Shown here piece by piece: positions 1 to 12,189 of a stretch of DNA of 64,000 nucleotides (its first letter is position 1; every line of letters begins with the position of its first letter). The stretch spans positions 6,747,714 to 6,811,713 of the forward strand of contig NC_135777.1 in assembly GCF_028453695.1 (NCBI RefSeq). Reading direction: 5' to 3'. The notes beneath the pieces were generated by a model that did not search any database, was not told where the DNA came from, and was given only the letters and a program-made list of their open reading frames with translations. The translations under genes and the position numbers were made by a program. Source of the DNA: Augochlora pura (Eukaryota > Arthropoda > Insecta > Hymenoptera > Halictidae).

Positions 1-640
1 TTGACGTTAGGCGGTACAGTTAGAAGTGGCTTTGACTTTTCGAGAGGTACTGTTACGTAGATGTAACGCAATGCTGCGAGCGCACCACTTTTGTCGGATC
101 CTGACAAATTGGCGCGCAATGATTCGAACACGAAAACGCAACAAAAATATAAGGACGACTTGAGCTTTGAAATTGGAAATTGACTTTGAGATTGAAAATT
201 TGTAATTGTAGGTTTTCATGGCTGTCGATTATAAATGCACAGTGGAGAAAATAGAGTGAACAACCTTTAAAACGCAATAACATTTTTAAAACTAGACTAA
301 ACGACTTGAATTCTTTTAGTTTCAAAAAATAACAGAAATGCTTTTTTCTAATTCTCAAACATTTCAAGTTTCGTTTATAAACTCAAGCAAATCTTTCCGC
401 AAGCAATCTTTGAAATATTTATAGTATAACCTATTTGTAAGCTATCACCGATTGGTTAAATATTTTAAAGATTTTAGTTTAATTAACTATCATATACTAC
501 TCAGATTGTGTCACAGCAAAGACATTGGCCAAGGCGTTGGCGATAAAAGCGCGCGAATTATTTCGCTCGAGGATGCAAACGAGTTAACATAACAAAAAAA
601 TATTTATAACATAAAATAGTATATCGAATCGGAAATAGAA
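1..640. other. AT-rich non-coding stretch
   Basis: This stretch is AT-rich with short open frames only. The two longest (minus strand, about 70 and 104 codons) overlap each other, are rich in Phe, Leu and Lys as expected from AT-rich noise, and have no splice or start context. I see no gene, repeat family or RNA here. Confidence 0.5.
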
Positions 641-1105
641 CGGTTCCCGGAACTCGGCCGATTCTTGCACGGCGTCAAGAGACACGCGGGCGAGAATCGT
701 TCGAGCGCCGCGAAACGCGAACGCGCGCGGAAAGCGGCGTTCAAAGGCCGGCAGGACGTCTTTCCTCTAACAATGGACATGTCGTTGTCTTTCGTTCCAC
801 ACGGTTTGCCTCGCCACGCCGCGACTCTCGTTCAATAACCCTTCCGTCTAGCGCGAAACTGAAAAAAAAAGTGTCGGTCGGAGGAGCCACGTGATCGCGA
901 ACCACCAGAAAAGAATTACGACCGCAATCGCACGGTTTACGGTCGCCGGTACGACATTTATGATTTACAGGACTAGTGCACCACGCACGGAGGAGACAAA
1001 GATGACTTCGTGATTGAACGTGACGCGCAGCGACTTCGACTCTGCGTTTCCCATTTTACGAGCTCCGGATCCCTCAAATAAAGACTTTATTATAAAATCA
1101 CGCGA
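641..1105 (+). promoter_or_regulatory. CpG-rich island with a donor-like end
   Basis: A sharp rise in GC and CpG content runs from about 641, with many CGCG tracts near 690-740. It ends just before GTGAGTCT at 1106-1111, a reasonable splice donor on the plus strand. Such islands in insects with CpG-rich genomes often mark promoters and non-coding first exons. An AATAAA at 1077-1082 sits close to the end, so a transcript 3' end is a competing reading. No convincing coding frame runs through it. Confidence 0.2.
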
Positions 1106-3022
1106 GTGAGTCTCGGTTTCGGGTGATGGCGTGGGTGTAATGGCGACTGATTCGGATGATCGTATAGCTACTGTTTAAATATGCTCTGTTCGTCTAGCAT
1201 AATTCTTGGTCTGTCGATGTAACGTGACATAACCTGAAAAAATAGTTGACACGAATGTATAATTGTCAACGAAACGTGCGCATATAACGCTATAAAAGAA
1301 CGCTTTTAGATTTATTGGAGTTGACATCGGTTCAAAGAATGTTTTCAGATTTGTTGTAAATATTGTTTAATTCAATTTTTTCCAAGGTAATATTTTTCGA
1401 AGGTTCCAATTAATCCTTTTGTAGATCATATTCACCTTTTTGTTTGCAAGTTTTACAAATCAAATTCATCTTCTTGCTCGGATCAAAATTAGCCGTTGTG
1501 TATTCAATTTCGTCATTTAACATGAATTTTTGTTTATGAAATAGTGCAAATTCAAATCATTAATCTTTATAGATCTGTTATTTATGTATAAGTACTGCAA
1601 CGGTATTAATTTCGATAATAAATGGCTAGGCGTTGAGGGCAATGATTGCTCTTTACGGTGAAGTGTTCAGAAGTAATACAATGAAATCTAGCTATAGTAG
1701 ATGCAACGTCAACAATCCACTTAGAATCAGCAAGCCAGTTGTTTGCCATTTACTCGCTTTGTGCTCCTTGGCTTAATTCTTAACGCAAGAGCGTTTCAGA
1801 TAGTCGTAACCGCAAGTGAACATCGCATTTTCACCACAGACTGTAATATACCTTATTAACCCTTAAGTACTGTAGACATTAAATTTGCACAACTACTGTG
1901 GAGGATCTCGTAGACCGCTAATATTTATTACATTATTACGAAATTACATTTTATGGAAATGCATTGCATGGAATATCTTTTTTAACGAGAAACATTTGCC
2001 AACGAGAGGCGCGATCGGCAAATAAAATTGTTCAGGCTGGTGAAAATTAATTCTATTTAATTTACGTACGTTTATAATTGTTATTTGAAAAGTACAGATA
2101 CAAAACCTTGATTGCTATCTTTTTTGCTCCGCGCTGTAAAATAGAAATTATCGAAGAAACAGAACCAATTACAATTTTGTTAGATATATGTTCCATCACT
2201 TGTTATAAGCTTCTGTTTTTGTTATTTTGTAATTTCTATGTAATCTTCACAATAGCATAATTACTCTTAGACGTAGACCGAATATTTCACGGCGGGACAC
2301 GCGTCTGTGCATCCGAGTCGCCTATTAGTTATTATAGTAGTTGGCTTTCCATGAAAAAGCGGACGCAGCAATTTTACACGGCTCGAACGAAAGCGAAACA
2401 TGTACAGCTCATTGTTCAAAACATTTCGCTTTCGCTTTTGTTGCAACGGTCTTTCACCGATTAAGCCGTAAGCAATTTTTTCACGCGAAACTTATTCCGT
2501 TTCGAAGCGTTCTCTAAACTCGAAGGTATGCGCGCGCGGACGTCACGAATGGCAGAACAAGAAAAGAACGATGGCTCGTATTCACCCACCTACATGTGTA
2601 CATCGTTATGTAAGAATTCGATAAGGAAGGCGAAGAATGGATAGTTTATAATGGTATATAATTAACAGAATTTGACCGGAGCTAGAAGTATTTAATATAA
2701 TAGTAAATAATGGTTTGGTTATTAAGGGTGGATATTAAGGCACTTGTCAGCTGCATACTGAAATTAGTATCGATAAGTTACCGTCGTTAATTAATAGCAG
2801 TAGTTACTAACTATGTATTAATTCAAGTTTAGGACCAGAGCATGTCCTAATATCTCATAATACTAATATCTTTGCAAGCGACTTTCAACAAAAGTGCTCA
2901 AACATTTGTTAACAATATATAACTATATTTTTGAAAAATAATGTATTTCCGGAAAAATTGTGTGAAGAAAATTATTGTATAATTATATTAAAATGAAAAT
3001 TATTATTTATATCTACGTCGTG
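1106..3022. other. Non-coding stretch with small hairpin
   Basis: I find no gene here. At 1221-1235, minus strand, there is one copy of the dispersed GGTTATGTCA-type motif, preceded by a T-tract. At about 2388-2441 the short arms GAAAGCGAAA and TTTCGCTTTC could pair as a hairpin. A TTAACCCTTAAGTAC segment near 1857 resembles the end of a TTAA-type transposon, but no partner end is visible. The rest is AT-rich unique-looking sequence. Confidence 0.4.
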
Positions 3023-3215
3023 TCATCGAAGGTGCAAACAATCTCTGTTTTTCCAGATGAATTCGTCGCTATAGTTTGTGACCGAATACTTATTGCCAAG
3101 GGTCGTGCTCCCTCGACAAGCCTCGAACGTTTCGTACGGCACAAGTGGATTTTGTGAAAAGACGGTAACCTCATCCCAAGGATCGGTTCCCGTAAGCTCA
3201 AACGTAATGGATGTC
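3023..3215 (-). CDS. Candidate 3' terminal exon, unknown protein
   Basis: On the minus strand a frame of 64 codons opens right after the acceptor-like sequence GTTGCCAG and closes with TGA at 3023. It begins TSITFELTGTDPWDEV and contains a mixed, non-repetitive residue set (several Trp, Asp and Pro) unlike AT-rich noise. A second frame on the same strand is also open, which weakens the case. The acceptor tract is short. I recognise no domain and find no neighbouring exon that joins in phase. It may be a chance frame. Confidence 0.17.
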
Positions 3216-3562
3216 CTGGCAACGCGAAAGATGGTATGATGCGGGCTCATCGGAAGATGCTTCCTCGTCGTAGCAGGAACTATCCCACGTTCCCTCGTGC
3301 TTTTCTCAGGTTCTTTTTTTTTTATCCGTCATCTGTCCCCGCGGTACTTTTCCTTCGATCGTTTTCTTTTACCCTTTAACGAACATGTAACCGATTGCGC
3401 TGAATGCGTTACAGCGTGAGTCCCGCGGAATTTTTCTACGTTTGCACCGAGGCGAGAGAAGTGGATTCGTAACGCTGCAACTGCGGAGTAATAACGCATG
3501 CGCGGGATAATAAAATTCATTTGCAACGTCATGATTATTATTGCTTCCCTTTTTATTTTCAG

Positions 3563-3662
3563 CTTTACTTCGATACGAAACGGGTCGCTGAAAGATTACA
3601 AATGTTTATAAGATGTTGCAAATTTTGCGGCGACTATTTTAGCGAAGTCCAAAAAGTTGTTG
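3563..3662 (+). CDS. Candidate internal exon after a strong acceptor
   Basis: A very good acceptor (a pyrimidine run of about 20 bases ending TTTTCAG at 3556-3562) is followed by an open frame starting LYFDTKRVAERLQMFIRC and containing a CCKFC cluster. The frame stays open to 3820, but a possible donor (GTATTA) at 3663 would end the exon after about 33 codons. Beyond that point the frame turns into Phe/Leu/Asn-rich noise. Residues in the first part look protein-like. No domain is recognised and no partner exon is identified. Confidence 0.27.
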
Positions 3663-5338
3663 GTATTATTAATTTTGCCACGAATACCATTATCCCGTGG
3701 AACTCACCGATTTTCTTGAATTATTTTTTCTTGAGCTCTACTAACTTCTTAAAATGCTATATTTTTTACTTCTGTACTATTTCTACTTCTACTTTTTCAT
3801 TTAACCACCAGAAAGATTAAAATTTATTTTACGAACTAGCCAATTGAAAAATACGCAGAAAATGCAAAATAAGACATGTAAGAATTCGTTTTTAACAAAG
3901 AAGATCACTTTCTATATTGTAAATGCACAAATAACCGACAATGAGCGAGTATCGTTGACTAGCGTGTGAACAAGCTAATGCTAATTGTTCCGATTAAATA
4001 AATTACTTAGAAAGCACAAATATCATCATTCAAAATTCCTCTACGAGAAACGGCAGTCGCACGCGAAACTCCTTAACTATATCTGTATAAACAGCAATTC
4101 GTTTAATTACGTAAAGAGTGAAAGTGAAGCTAGCGTGTCATTGTACAACATTTTCCGTATCTTTGCAAGTTTATCCTGTATATTTATTGATTTGCGAGGA
4201 AGCGTCGCATAAATCGAGTATACTCTGAGATAAAAATTCTTTTAATCAGAAATTTCTGATCGAAAATCGTTCGAAAGATTTATTGTAATATGGATGATGG
4301 AGTGCACGGCTAAGAAGGTCAGCACGTCAAAATCCACAAAACGGTAGAATTCAGGTCGCATCGATTGCCATCAGGAAGTATCCTATCACCCTGTTCTTCC
4401 TGCGCGACGATGCTCCTTTCACAACGATTCCGTTTCTCGTCGATGCCCGGATTCGTTGACTTCACGTGCTGGCCAGTCACACCTTGCCGCAACACAGATA
4501 AAGCGACAATAACTTTTGCTAAACTACGAACGAGACCTGATTTCACCCTTCGCTTCGTTCCCCTCCCCCAAGGAGCGAAGAGGTTTGAACGTTTAACCGC
4601 AACAATGGTCGCGGGGACAAGCGTGCCAATTTCTTTTTCAACGACCCTTTTATCCCTCGATTGCCCGCGAATGAGGGTCAAGTGGGTCGGGGGAGCTCCT
4701 CGGTGATTATGAAAACTGGCACTGGGAGGAGTCCATCATTAATCAATGAAAGCGCTGCGCGGGCTAATTAACGAGATCGCGTGAGGAAAGTGGAATGCGT
4801 AAACACATCCCATTAAATTCTTACCGATGTGAAGCGCCTTGGGTGAAAGGGGTGGCCCCCTCTACGACCGAGGCTTCTATTAAACAATTACCAGAACGAT
4901 TAGGTGAATGGAGGTCGGCAAACGATCGTCGTGAACATTCGACAATGCGTTTAGAACGTCGTGATCGTTTGTACGAATTGGAGGTTAGAGCTGAACGTTA
5001 TTCTAATTGTTCCGTTTTTTTTTCAAATAAATATTTATTTATTCGAATGAATTCTTTTTAGTCGATTACTTTATTCGATTACCGATTATTCGTCAAAAAT
5101 TATTTAATCTATGTATCCGCATTTTTATTAATTTAAAAAAATATTTTTAAATTAATTTTTATTAGTGAAAAAAATATTATCTATGCAATCCTCTTTGTCT
5201 TCTCGTTTCAATATTTCCTCTATTTTAAATCTAAATAAATAACCTCTTATTGTTGCAAAAACCGTACTATATAGTATTTGTTTCTCTACAGAGCCAAATA
5301 AATTTCAGAAAGCGTGTACTCACGATTTTTAAATTTAC
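3663..5338. other. Non-coding stretch with a GC-rich block open on both strands
   Basis: Most of this is AT-rich and featureless. The exception is 4319-4706, a GC-richer block with long frames on both strands: 120 codons minus and 113 codons plus. Neither frame shows a known domain, and opposite frames being open together is typical of stop-poor GC-rich DNA. I do not call a gene. A plus frame at 4795-5061 ends in AT-rich noise. Confidence 0.35.
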
Positions 5339-5405
5339 CTGTAGCATCTTAAGCAACAACGTAACCTCGTTTCTATTACAGAAAAGCGACCCACTGTTGC
5401 TGCGA
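5339..5405 (-). CDS. Candidate 67-nt internal exon
   Basis: On the minus strand a run of nine T ending TTAG abuts 5405, and a CAG/GTAAAT donor follows 5339. The 67 nt between them read RSNSGSLFCNRNEVTLLLKM plus LQ in one frame; a second frame is also open. A further donor (GTGAGT) lies 15 nt downstream and could serve as an alternative. The larger minus-strand frame that includes this segment is open for 112 codons, which is long for such AT-rich sequence. No protein family is recognised. Confidence 0.33.
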
Positions 5406-6246
5406 CTAAAAAAAAACATTGTTAGAATTAGAGTGGGAAATTCTTCTACACCCATCTTACACACCACGCGTTGCCTCATCTCTGATTTGCTCTTATTTAT
5501 ATCAATGTAACATGGATTGTCCGATGCACAATTCAAACGGACAATTTTATTGTTATAAATTTTTATAAGTTCCATAAACATTTCGATGCAGATTTTTACG
5601 GGCATAAAATAATATTTTCAAGTTGCCTCTTCGCTACATTAGATCCGCTATTTTGTTTCCTGAAATTTTAAGTTCAGTTCATTAGCAGTTTGGTTCATTT
5701 TTTCAATTGAATCCAAGTGTATTTATATTTCGGCCACGTTTTCAGGATACGAAACTATAGCGCGCCAGGAGGAGCCGTCCGTTTCAATTGCGTTCGCGGA
5801 ACGAAACGGGGGAGCACGCGCAAATTACAACGTTCGCCGGAAAACTTTTGTAAAGCGAAGAAACGTCCAATTCTCGCGTGGTAGGAAACGAAATGGAACA
5901 GAAGGGAACGAAATGGAACGGAACGAAGTGTACGAATACAGCGGCGACAGCGCGGCGGCGCACAGTGGAAACGAAACGTTTTATTTCCTCGGACAACGTC
6001 GACGAAATTTTTTAATATAGTTCTCATTAAATCTTTAATAAACGATTAGAATACAAGAGAACACAAAGAAATGAACTAGTTGACGAATACTGTCGCGTAA
6101 TAAAAATATACTTTGGAAGACATCTATTTTTTACTCTGCAACTAACCTTAACAGTAATCACCGAGTTTCAAGTCAAATTTTACAAAACTTGTTCCTTCAA
6201 CGTTACTATTTTTTACTGATTCTACAAGAGCACGATCTTAACTTAC

Positions 6247-6359
6247 CGACGGGTAATCACGAATTCTTGAGTTCTCATATTTTGAGTTTCTGCCAGGTTT
6301 TCGGGGCTTCGACCCCACCGCGCGACGCGTTCTCCGTTGCCAGGTCTCGTGCACCCTCA
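6247..6359 (-). CDS. Candidate exon ending in GTAAGT donor
   Basis: A strong minus-strand donor (CGTCG followed by GTAAGTT) lies at 6241-6246. The frame leading into it is open for about 37 codons from a TAA and ends NSKYENSRIRDYPS. The acceptor side is uncertain: CTAATTGAG near 6360 and CTGGCAG near 6290 are both weak. The segment is basic and polar, with no known domain. It sits just upstream of the CpG island at 6.56-7.1 kb, which reads on the opposite strand, so it could be part of a divergent transcript or chance. Confidence 0.22.
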
Positions 6360-6561
6360 ATTAGAGCCGCGCGCAGGCTAAATTCCTATCGTAAATTTAT
6401 CAAAACTCGAGCATCGCTCGGGCTGCTTCCTTTCAAGTTCTCTCTATCTCTCTCGCTCTCTAAAAAGACCCTCTAAAAATTCCTACTCGTTACAGATTCA
6501 ATGCAGTTATATTACAAAATTTCGATAAGACGTTTCGGCTGATAAAATCCAAAAGAAATAG

Positions 6562-7109
6562 GTGTTTCGTCCTGCCGCGCCGGGGCAACGGTTTGTCTTA
6601 TTTCGAAGGGGAAGGCGATACGGCGCAACCGTGGTTAGTGAGGGGAGAGAGGCACGGAGCGAGAGAGTGGGAGCGAGAGAGTGGGAGCGAGACGGGACAA
6701 GACCGCAACATGACGAACGCCCGGCAGCAGCGAGGTGCGGGCAGTCTGCGCACGGACATCGATCGAAGCTCACGTTTCATTTCCACTCCCCGAAATTCCC
6801 GGTGTTTTCCTTTCGATTCATCGACACCGCACGGGTCGCGGTTGCAATCGAATCGGACGCGATTCGATTTGTTGTATCGGGAACCGTCGCGCCGCGTCGT
6901 GTCGTCTCATCTCGTCGAAATCGCGTCTCGTGTTTTCACTCGTATTTACAAGTGGTGACATTTGGTGTGCCCTTCGAGACAAGGATTGAAAAATCGTGAC
7001 TGATCGCAACTTGTGTACCGTGCTTTTGCTAATTATCGTCCGATTACCCCACCTTCCGGTACGAGATTAGCTCTATGACACGGTGTTGACTTCGTTAGGT
7101 TCGCCAACG
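6562..7109 (+). promoter_or_regulatory. CpG-rich promoter / probable non-coding first exon
   Basis: This is a CpG-rich island with purine-rich GAGCGAGAGAGTGG repeats at about 6655-6690. It ends at an excellent donor (CAACG followed by GTGAGTACT at 7110), and AT-rich sequence follows at once. The arrangement of island, long leader and donor is typical of insect first exons that begin long introns. Start codons are present inside (see 6710), so any leader would carry upstream reading frames. A transcript could lead to coding exons far downstream, possibly outside the window. Confidence 0.4.
6710..6958 (+). CDS. Small ATG-started frame in putative 5' exon
   Basis: An ATG at 6710 opens an 82-residue frame (MTNARQQRGAGSLRTDIDRS at the start, ending FTRIYKW, then TGA). 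It lies wholly within the CpG-rich island that ends at the 7110 donor. The product would be basic and rich in Arg and Ser, which is what CpG-rich DNA encodes by chance. It has no domain, signal peptide or membrane segment. It is either an upstream open reading frame in a 5' leader or a random frame. Confidence 0.15.
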   Translation: MTNARQQRGAGSLRTDIDRSSRFISTPRNSRCFPFDSSTPHGSRLQSNRTRFDLLYREPSRRVVSSHLVEIASRVFTRIYKW

Positions 7110-7521
7110 GTGAGTACTCCGTTTCGACAGTAATTTGATTGTTATGTTTGCATCGGCATTGAACAGCTCTTTTATTAATGATTTGCTTGGTTGCGAAGCG
7201 ATTCGAGTGATTTACTGTTTAGTCCCTTCGTACAGGACTCTCGCCGGTACCTTAAAACCCCTTCCTCCCCGCGATAAAAAGCTCTCCAAATATTTATGAA
7301 ACAAGTGGCACTCGAAGCTGTTGTTTCCATTTTTCTTTCGATTCGTTGCCTCTGTTCGCTTCGATCGAAAGTGATTTTGTTTGCCGGCGAATTAACCTTT
7401 GAGCCAATTAGCCGGGCTTCCCACTTTCAATTTCACGGTTACGTTGAATATCGCCGTTTGCTGATAATTTCACGTTGCTTCGAATTTACGATCGAAAAGC
7501 TGACTCAAAAATTTATTATGC

Positions 7522-7541
7522 CAGGTTATGTCAGGTTATGT
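7522..7541 (+). repeat. Dispersed GGTTATGTCA motif, two units
   Basis: The sequence CAGGTTATGTCAGGTTATGT contains two 10-bp units of GGTTATGTCA. The same motif recurs at 1221-1235 (-), 11281-11292, 16547-16560, 24796-24818, 39451-39465, 40903-40921 (-) and 41411-41432. GGTTA is a rotation of the insect telomere unit TTAGG, here alternating with TGTCA. Function unknown. Confidence 0.7.
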
Positions 7542-7671
7542 GTGACAGTTTTCAGCGAAAGTGTGAGTTGAATGAAATGACGAGAAATATTGGAGAATAG
7601 TTGAATAGATTTTAGTCAATCGTATATAAACACTTTATTCTTGCTTTTACATATTTATATATTAACCCTTC

Positions 7672-7804
7672 GAGGACGAATAGTTCTCGATGGCCACGGG
7701 AAACGAATGCAGGGTAACTTTGACACGTAATAAAGTTTGCGTTGAAAAGTGGTGTCTTATCGCTTGCGGGTCAAGATGACCCAGCCTTGAGGTACGAGGG
7801 TTAA
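7672..7804. mobile_element. Short TTAA-bounded MITE-like element
   Basis: A 133-bp segment runs from TTAACCCTTCGAGG to ACGAGGGTTAA, with TTAA at both edges and CCC/GGG just inside, as in piggyBac-type elements. Similarity between the two ends is limited beyond TTAACCCT. It contains a small internal palindrome (GGGTCAAGATGACCC). It is too short to code for anything. Boundaries are inferred from one copy only. Confidence 0.5.
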
Positions 7805-10800
7805 TTAACGTTGCAGCAGGCTGACTGCAAAAGTACTAGCATATTGTCCTTTTATAATATAGTAAAAATATCAAGGGTTCATAAAGACACTGTAGAAAGT
7901 TAGCTGATTGCACTTACAGCTACAGTGACTCAAAGTTCCGCAAATTTTATATAAGCTACAGATCTTATCCGATTAAAAAAATTTCATAGACAAAAATGGT
8001 TACATGTATTGTACATCATATGATAATTTTGAATGGTTTCTCGAGGTTGCCTTTCGAATGCTAACCGTTCCGCCCTTATATTAACTTACATATTTTCAAC
8101 AAAAATGTGGCGCGTTTTGCACTACTTTTTTGTCATTGTACATCATGTCGTTTATTATCCATTATCGCTCTGAACAGCCACAGTATCTCCTTATCAAAGA
8201 TGAAATTTCTTAATTGAACTATTTATGTTTTGATATCAATGCATCGCTGTGAATTCGACGGTACGAGCGAATTGAAATTAAGATGGATTAATATATTAAT
8301 GGAAAAGTACGAGGAGGATCGAACAGTTCGAAATTGGTTTACAGTGCTCTCCGTTTAACATCAGAGCCATCCCTTCGGTTCCGTAGGTCCGCAATGCGTC
8401 GGAACTCGAAACTCGCAACTCTGTACTCGCCGCGCGGGCTAGGACCGTTTGTGTCGACGCGAGAAAAGCTCTCGCGCGAAGGGCTAACCTTCGACATAAC
8501 CTCCGCGGCGATTACGAAATCTGCCCACGAGACATGCTTTCAACGTGAGACAGTGTTTACGAGCCGCGATACGCGGATGGACAATAAGTGCGTTGACAAT
8601 AAAACGACTTCGGAACTGCTATTGTCGCGCGCGTCCCCGCGGGGACGTGTATGCGTGTGTATCTGTCTCTCTTCGAGTGTAGTCGACGTGTACGTGATTG
8701 CGGAGGCAAAGAAGGACGGGGTTGAAAATCAAAGGTGGCTCTGTTAATGGAACAAATGGCCCGCGAGGAGTGGGAAGGCCGTGAATGTGCTCGCAGTCGC
8801 GTCCGACAAACTTTGAGTTACAAGAATTTCGATTCTTCGAGCGGCTGGCATGAAAGCCAATGGAAATTATTCGCGGGATTTTAAGTGATTATATTCCCGC
8901 TCCTAATCGAATTTAACACCTTTATTTATTGGAAGCCTGTTCGCTTTTTAATCACTACGCTCTACGCGTTAAGGGTTGCTTAATAATTTTCTTTTATATA
9001 CTCATTTCGAAAGAATTTCTTACTTCATATTAATCTAGATAATTTGTTGCATTTTGGATAATGTTATTGTAATTTTTGAACAATATTTCCAAGAATTCCT
9101 AACTGTTGATTTTTTATTTCAATTGAACTATTACAAAAGTGTCGAATAGAAGTTTCTCCACTCGAAATGAAATCTTTTTTTAATGTATTAACGAACTTCC
9201 AAAATTTTTAAATTTCCTTTGATTTTTTAAGAAGTCGTTCGACTTGAAATTTTTTAATTTAAATTGCTCGTCGATTCAAATCGAAATAAAAATCCAATTC
9301 AAATTAAACCGGAGTTCCGATTTTAATTCGAATAAAATTTTAATTTGAAACGGCGCGTACAAAGTTTATTCGTCATGTATACTTCACTGGATTGTGGAAC
9401 TGCTTGTTAAACCATGTTCCGTGAAATGTAACAGGTTCGATGATCCCACTTAATCGAAATTCTAAAATACCTTGTCTCGCTCTAGTCTAATTAAATTATC
9501 GTTTTACTATTTCTGGAGGAGAGGTCAGTGCACTGACAATTTTCGATGCTGCGCTCTAAACTTGCGCGAGAAGTTATTGATCTTCTTTTGCCTTGTTCAT
9601 TCTCCAATAGTTCACGTATTTTCATTGAGCACACTTTATCATTTCTGCAAACATAACAAATTCAATTAAAATCTACCATTATTCTTATTTACACAAAAAC
9701 TTTATCGTAATTAAATTTTATGCAAAAAATCTAGTACGAACATTTTCATTCGTATTTAAAATGCAATACAATCTAAATTTCTATGAAATATCCATTGTAA
9801 TTTAAAACGTTTAAATAGATTTAAGATTCTATGAAAAATCTATTATAATTCGAATTCGTAACAAATGTCGACAATATTTGTCGCTTTCGGATCGTTGGAA
9901 ATAATATTTATTTCATTCACGCTGCCAACCGACCCCGTTCGAGATTATTCAACGGCGGAACGTTAAGAATATTTCCTTAATGGAAATACCGTACACATCC
10001 AGGGAGCAGTTGAATTGATCTAATTGGACCGTTCGTTTAATCGACGAGTCCAAATCAAATATAAGCAACCGTGAAAGCGGCCGATTCACTTTTCCTTATC
10101 TTGACAATTTAAATTCCCGAAGCTGTTTGAAAACGACAGTCGTGTCTTGTATTTCCATATTCGTCGACCTTTCTCCGGTTCAATTAAACTACAAAATCAG
10201 CCGTTCTTTAAGAAGTGATTGCCAACTGCTTCGCCAACGGGTATTCACTTTTCGTATTAACTCCGTTTCCCGGCGATGTGTTCGCGATCGAAAATGAAGG
10301 CGTTTGGCGATAAAGATGGTACCGGCTGCGCGCGATGCTACGGCCAGTAGTCGAAGCTGTCAGCGAAAACGAATAAACGTGTTAATTTTATAAATATGCT
10401 CTGCCCGTAAGGAGACGGACGGACAGCAGTGGTATAAAACTTATCAACATGTGGTCTCTCTGTTACGTTGGAACGGTGTCGTCCCCTTGGGCAAAATTGC
10501 CGGTCGTTCGTTCAGGGAATTTTTGTTCCCAAACGTGTATGATTTCGCTTCGAATTTCAATTATATTTAATAACAGGAGACCCGATTAAAATAGCAACAG
10601 ACCGTTTAATTGGATATTATCATTTTATTAAACTAATCTCTCTGCGAAGAATGAGATTTTGATTCGTAAAACTCTTTCGACATCTTAACGGACGTCTAAT
10701 TGAACAAGGCCGCTCAAGGACGGTTTGCCAATTAATGAATCAATTATAATGTAAGCTGCTTATGGTGCCGACAAGGCAGCGATTACCTTGCTTTTACGTC

Positions 10801-11734
10801 ACAGTTTCTCAAACGGACTTCACAAATTGTCCATTTTTGTTTAAAAGCTGGCGGGCAATTCCAGAGAATTTACTACACTATTTACTGTACCATAGTTCGA
10901 TTGAAACTTTACTCACCGTCTATTATAATAATTAAAAGAAATTCCTATAAGTGACTTCTGATTCTTGTACTAAATGTAGACAGTTATCATAGAATATTAA
11001 TAATATTTTGGATGTAGAAAATTCAACGGTTCGCAGCGAAAATATTCTATTGATCCATTGAACTTGAACATTGAATAGAGGGTCTCGGCAAGCGGGATTC
11101 CGAGGTCACTGTGCAGTGGTGAGTTCAGTTCACTCGTAAAAAAACAGAGAACAGAGCTGTAAACAGAAATTCTGACGAAGCAAAACACGTGCAGGAGTCC
11201 CGCGATTCCCGGTATCGAAATTGTGTCGTGCCATCGCAAGGTGGTCTAAAATGCGATTTTAGCCGAGCAAAATGATTTTTGTCAGGTTATGTATATAGGG
11301 TGTCCGAATTTTAATCTATAAATGAATATAACTCGTTGTTAAATGAATTTAACAAATATTGTAAAAATGTAGACGTGGATGCATTGATTACTTCAATGTG
11401 ACATCGATTTTGACGAATAATTTACATTTATATCGATATATTAATATTTTGTGTTTGTCATATATTTTAATTATAAAGAAATTAGAACGTACATTTTAAA
11501 TGTTTCAAGAAGTGCGATGAAGGTAAAGAAACTTGAATTTGTTGAAAACTTTGATTGTCGCGCTCTATTTTACTTTTAATATTCACGTAGAAGGAGATAT
11601 ACCGATTAAAAATCATTTTATCTGGCTATAATCTTTATTCTGGCTAAAATTTCGACTATTGCACCGTCGTCGTCGACTCCGGGAAGCGCAATGTTTCAGC
11701 GTGCTCGTTGTCCCGTGAATATATTCGGCGCAAT
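7805..11734. other. Long non-coding stretch
   Basis: No gene is supported. Around 8385-8740 there is a GC-richer block with a 137-codon plus-strand frame that has no domain or splice context. From 8900 to 9900 the sequence is AT-rich. At 10997-11239 a minus frame of 80 codons is unconvincing. At about 11290 the sequence TATAGGGTGTCCGAATTTTA resembles a mariner/Tc1-type terminal sequence, but no partner end was found. Confidence 0.35.
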
Positions 11735-12080
11735 AATTCATGCGACGCGTTGCGACCGCGCGCGCGCGCGCCGTAGACTTTTTCATTGAATTTGAAAATA
11801 TTTCCGCCGTTGATCCCCGACTGAATTGCCGCATTCCCCGTGTATCTCGCCGCTGCCGCTTAGCCGTCTCTCGGCGTCGCTTTTTATTGCTGTTTTCTCT
11901 CCCCCAACCCCCCGGCGAAACTTTGAGAATCGCGCACGGTACACACGGTGGAAACGTTTATGAACCGGGCGATTAAGGCGTCGCGATATCATTCCGACGA
12001 TTTACATGTTGTTTGCGAAACGACGCTCACCGCGTCCTCTGCGATCCGACCGTTCCACCCAGCGGACGCCGGGTCACTCA
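11735..12080. other. CpG-rich island with overlapping chance frames
   Basis: CpG density rises sharply, including a (CG)n run at 11757-11771. Four overlapping frames on both strands are open only because stop codons are scarce here. No domain, start context or consensus donor stands out. It could be a promoter-proximal island, but nothing decides this. Confidence 0.3.
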
Positions 12081-12189
12081 CACGTTACACCAAAATAAAC
12101 CTACTCATCATCTATCTACGAGGGGCGCAAGAATATAATCCCCCTTTTTCCAAATTATTCCGCGTTGTTCTCATACTTGACAGATACTA

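Noticed and set aside
1077..1082. AATAAA as a gene 3' end
   Set aside because: AT-rich DNA contains many AATAAA; no coding frame or terminal exon leads to it.
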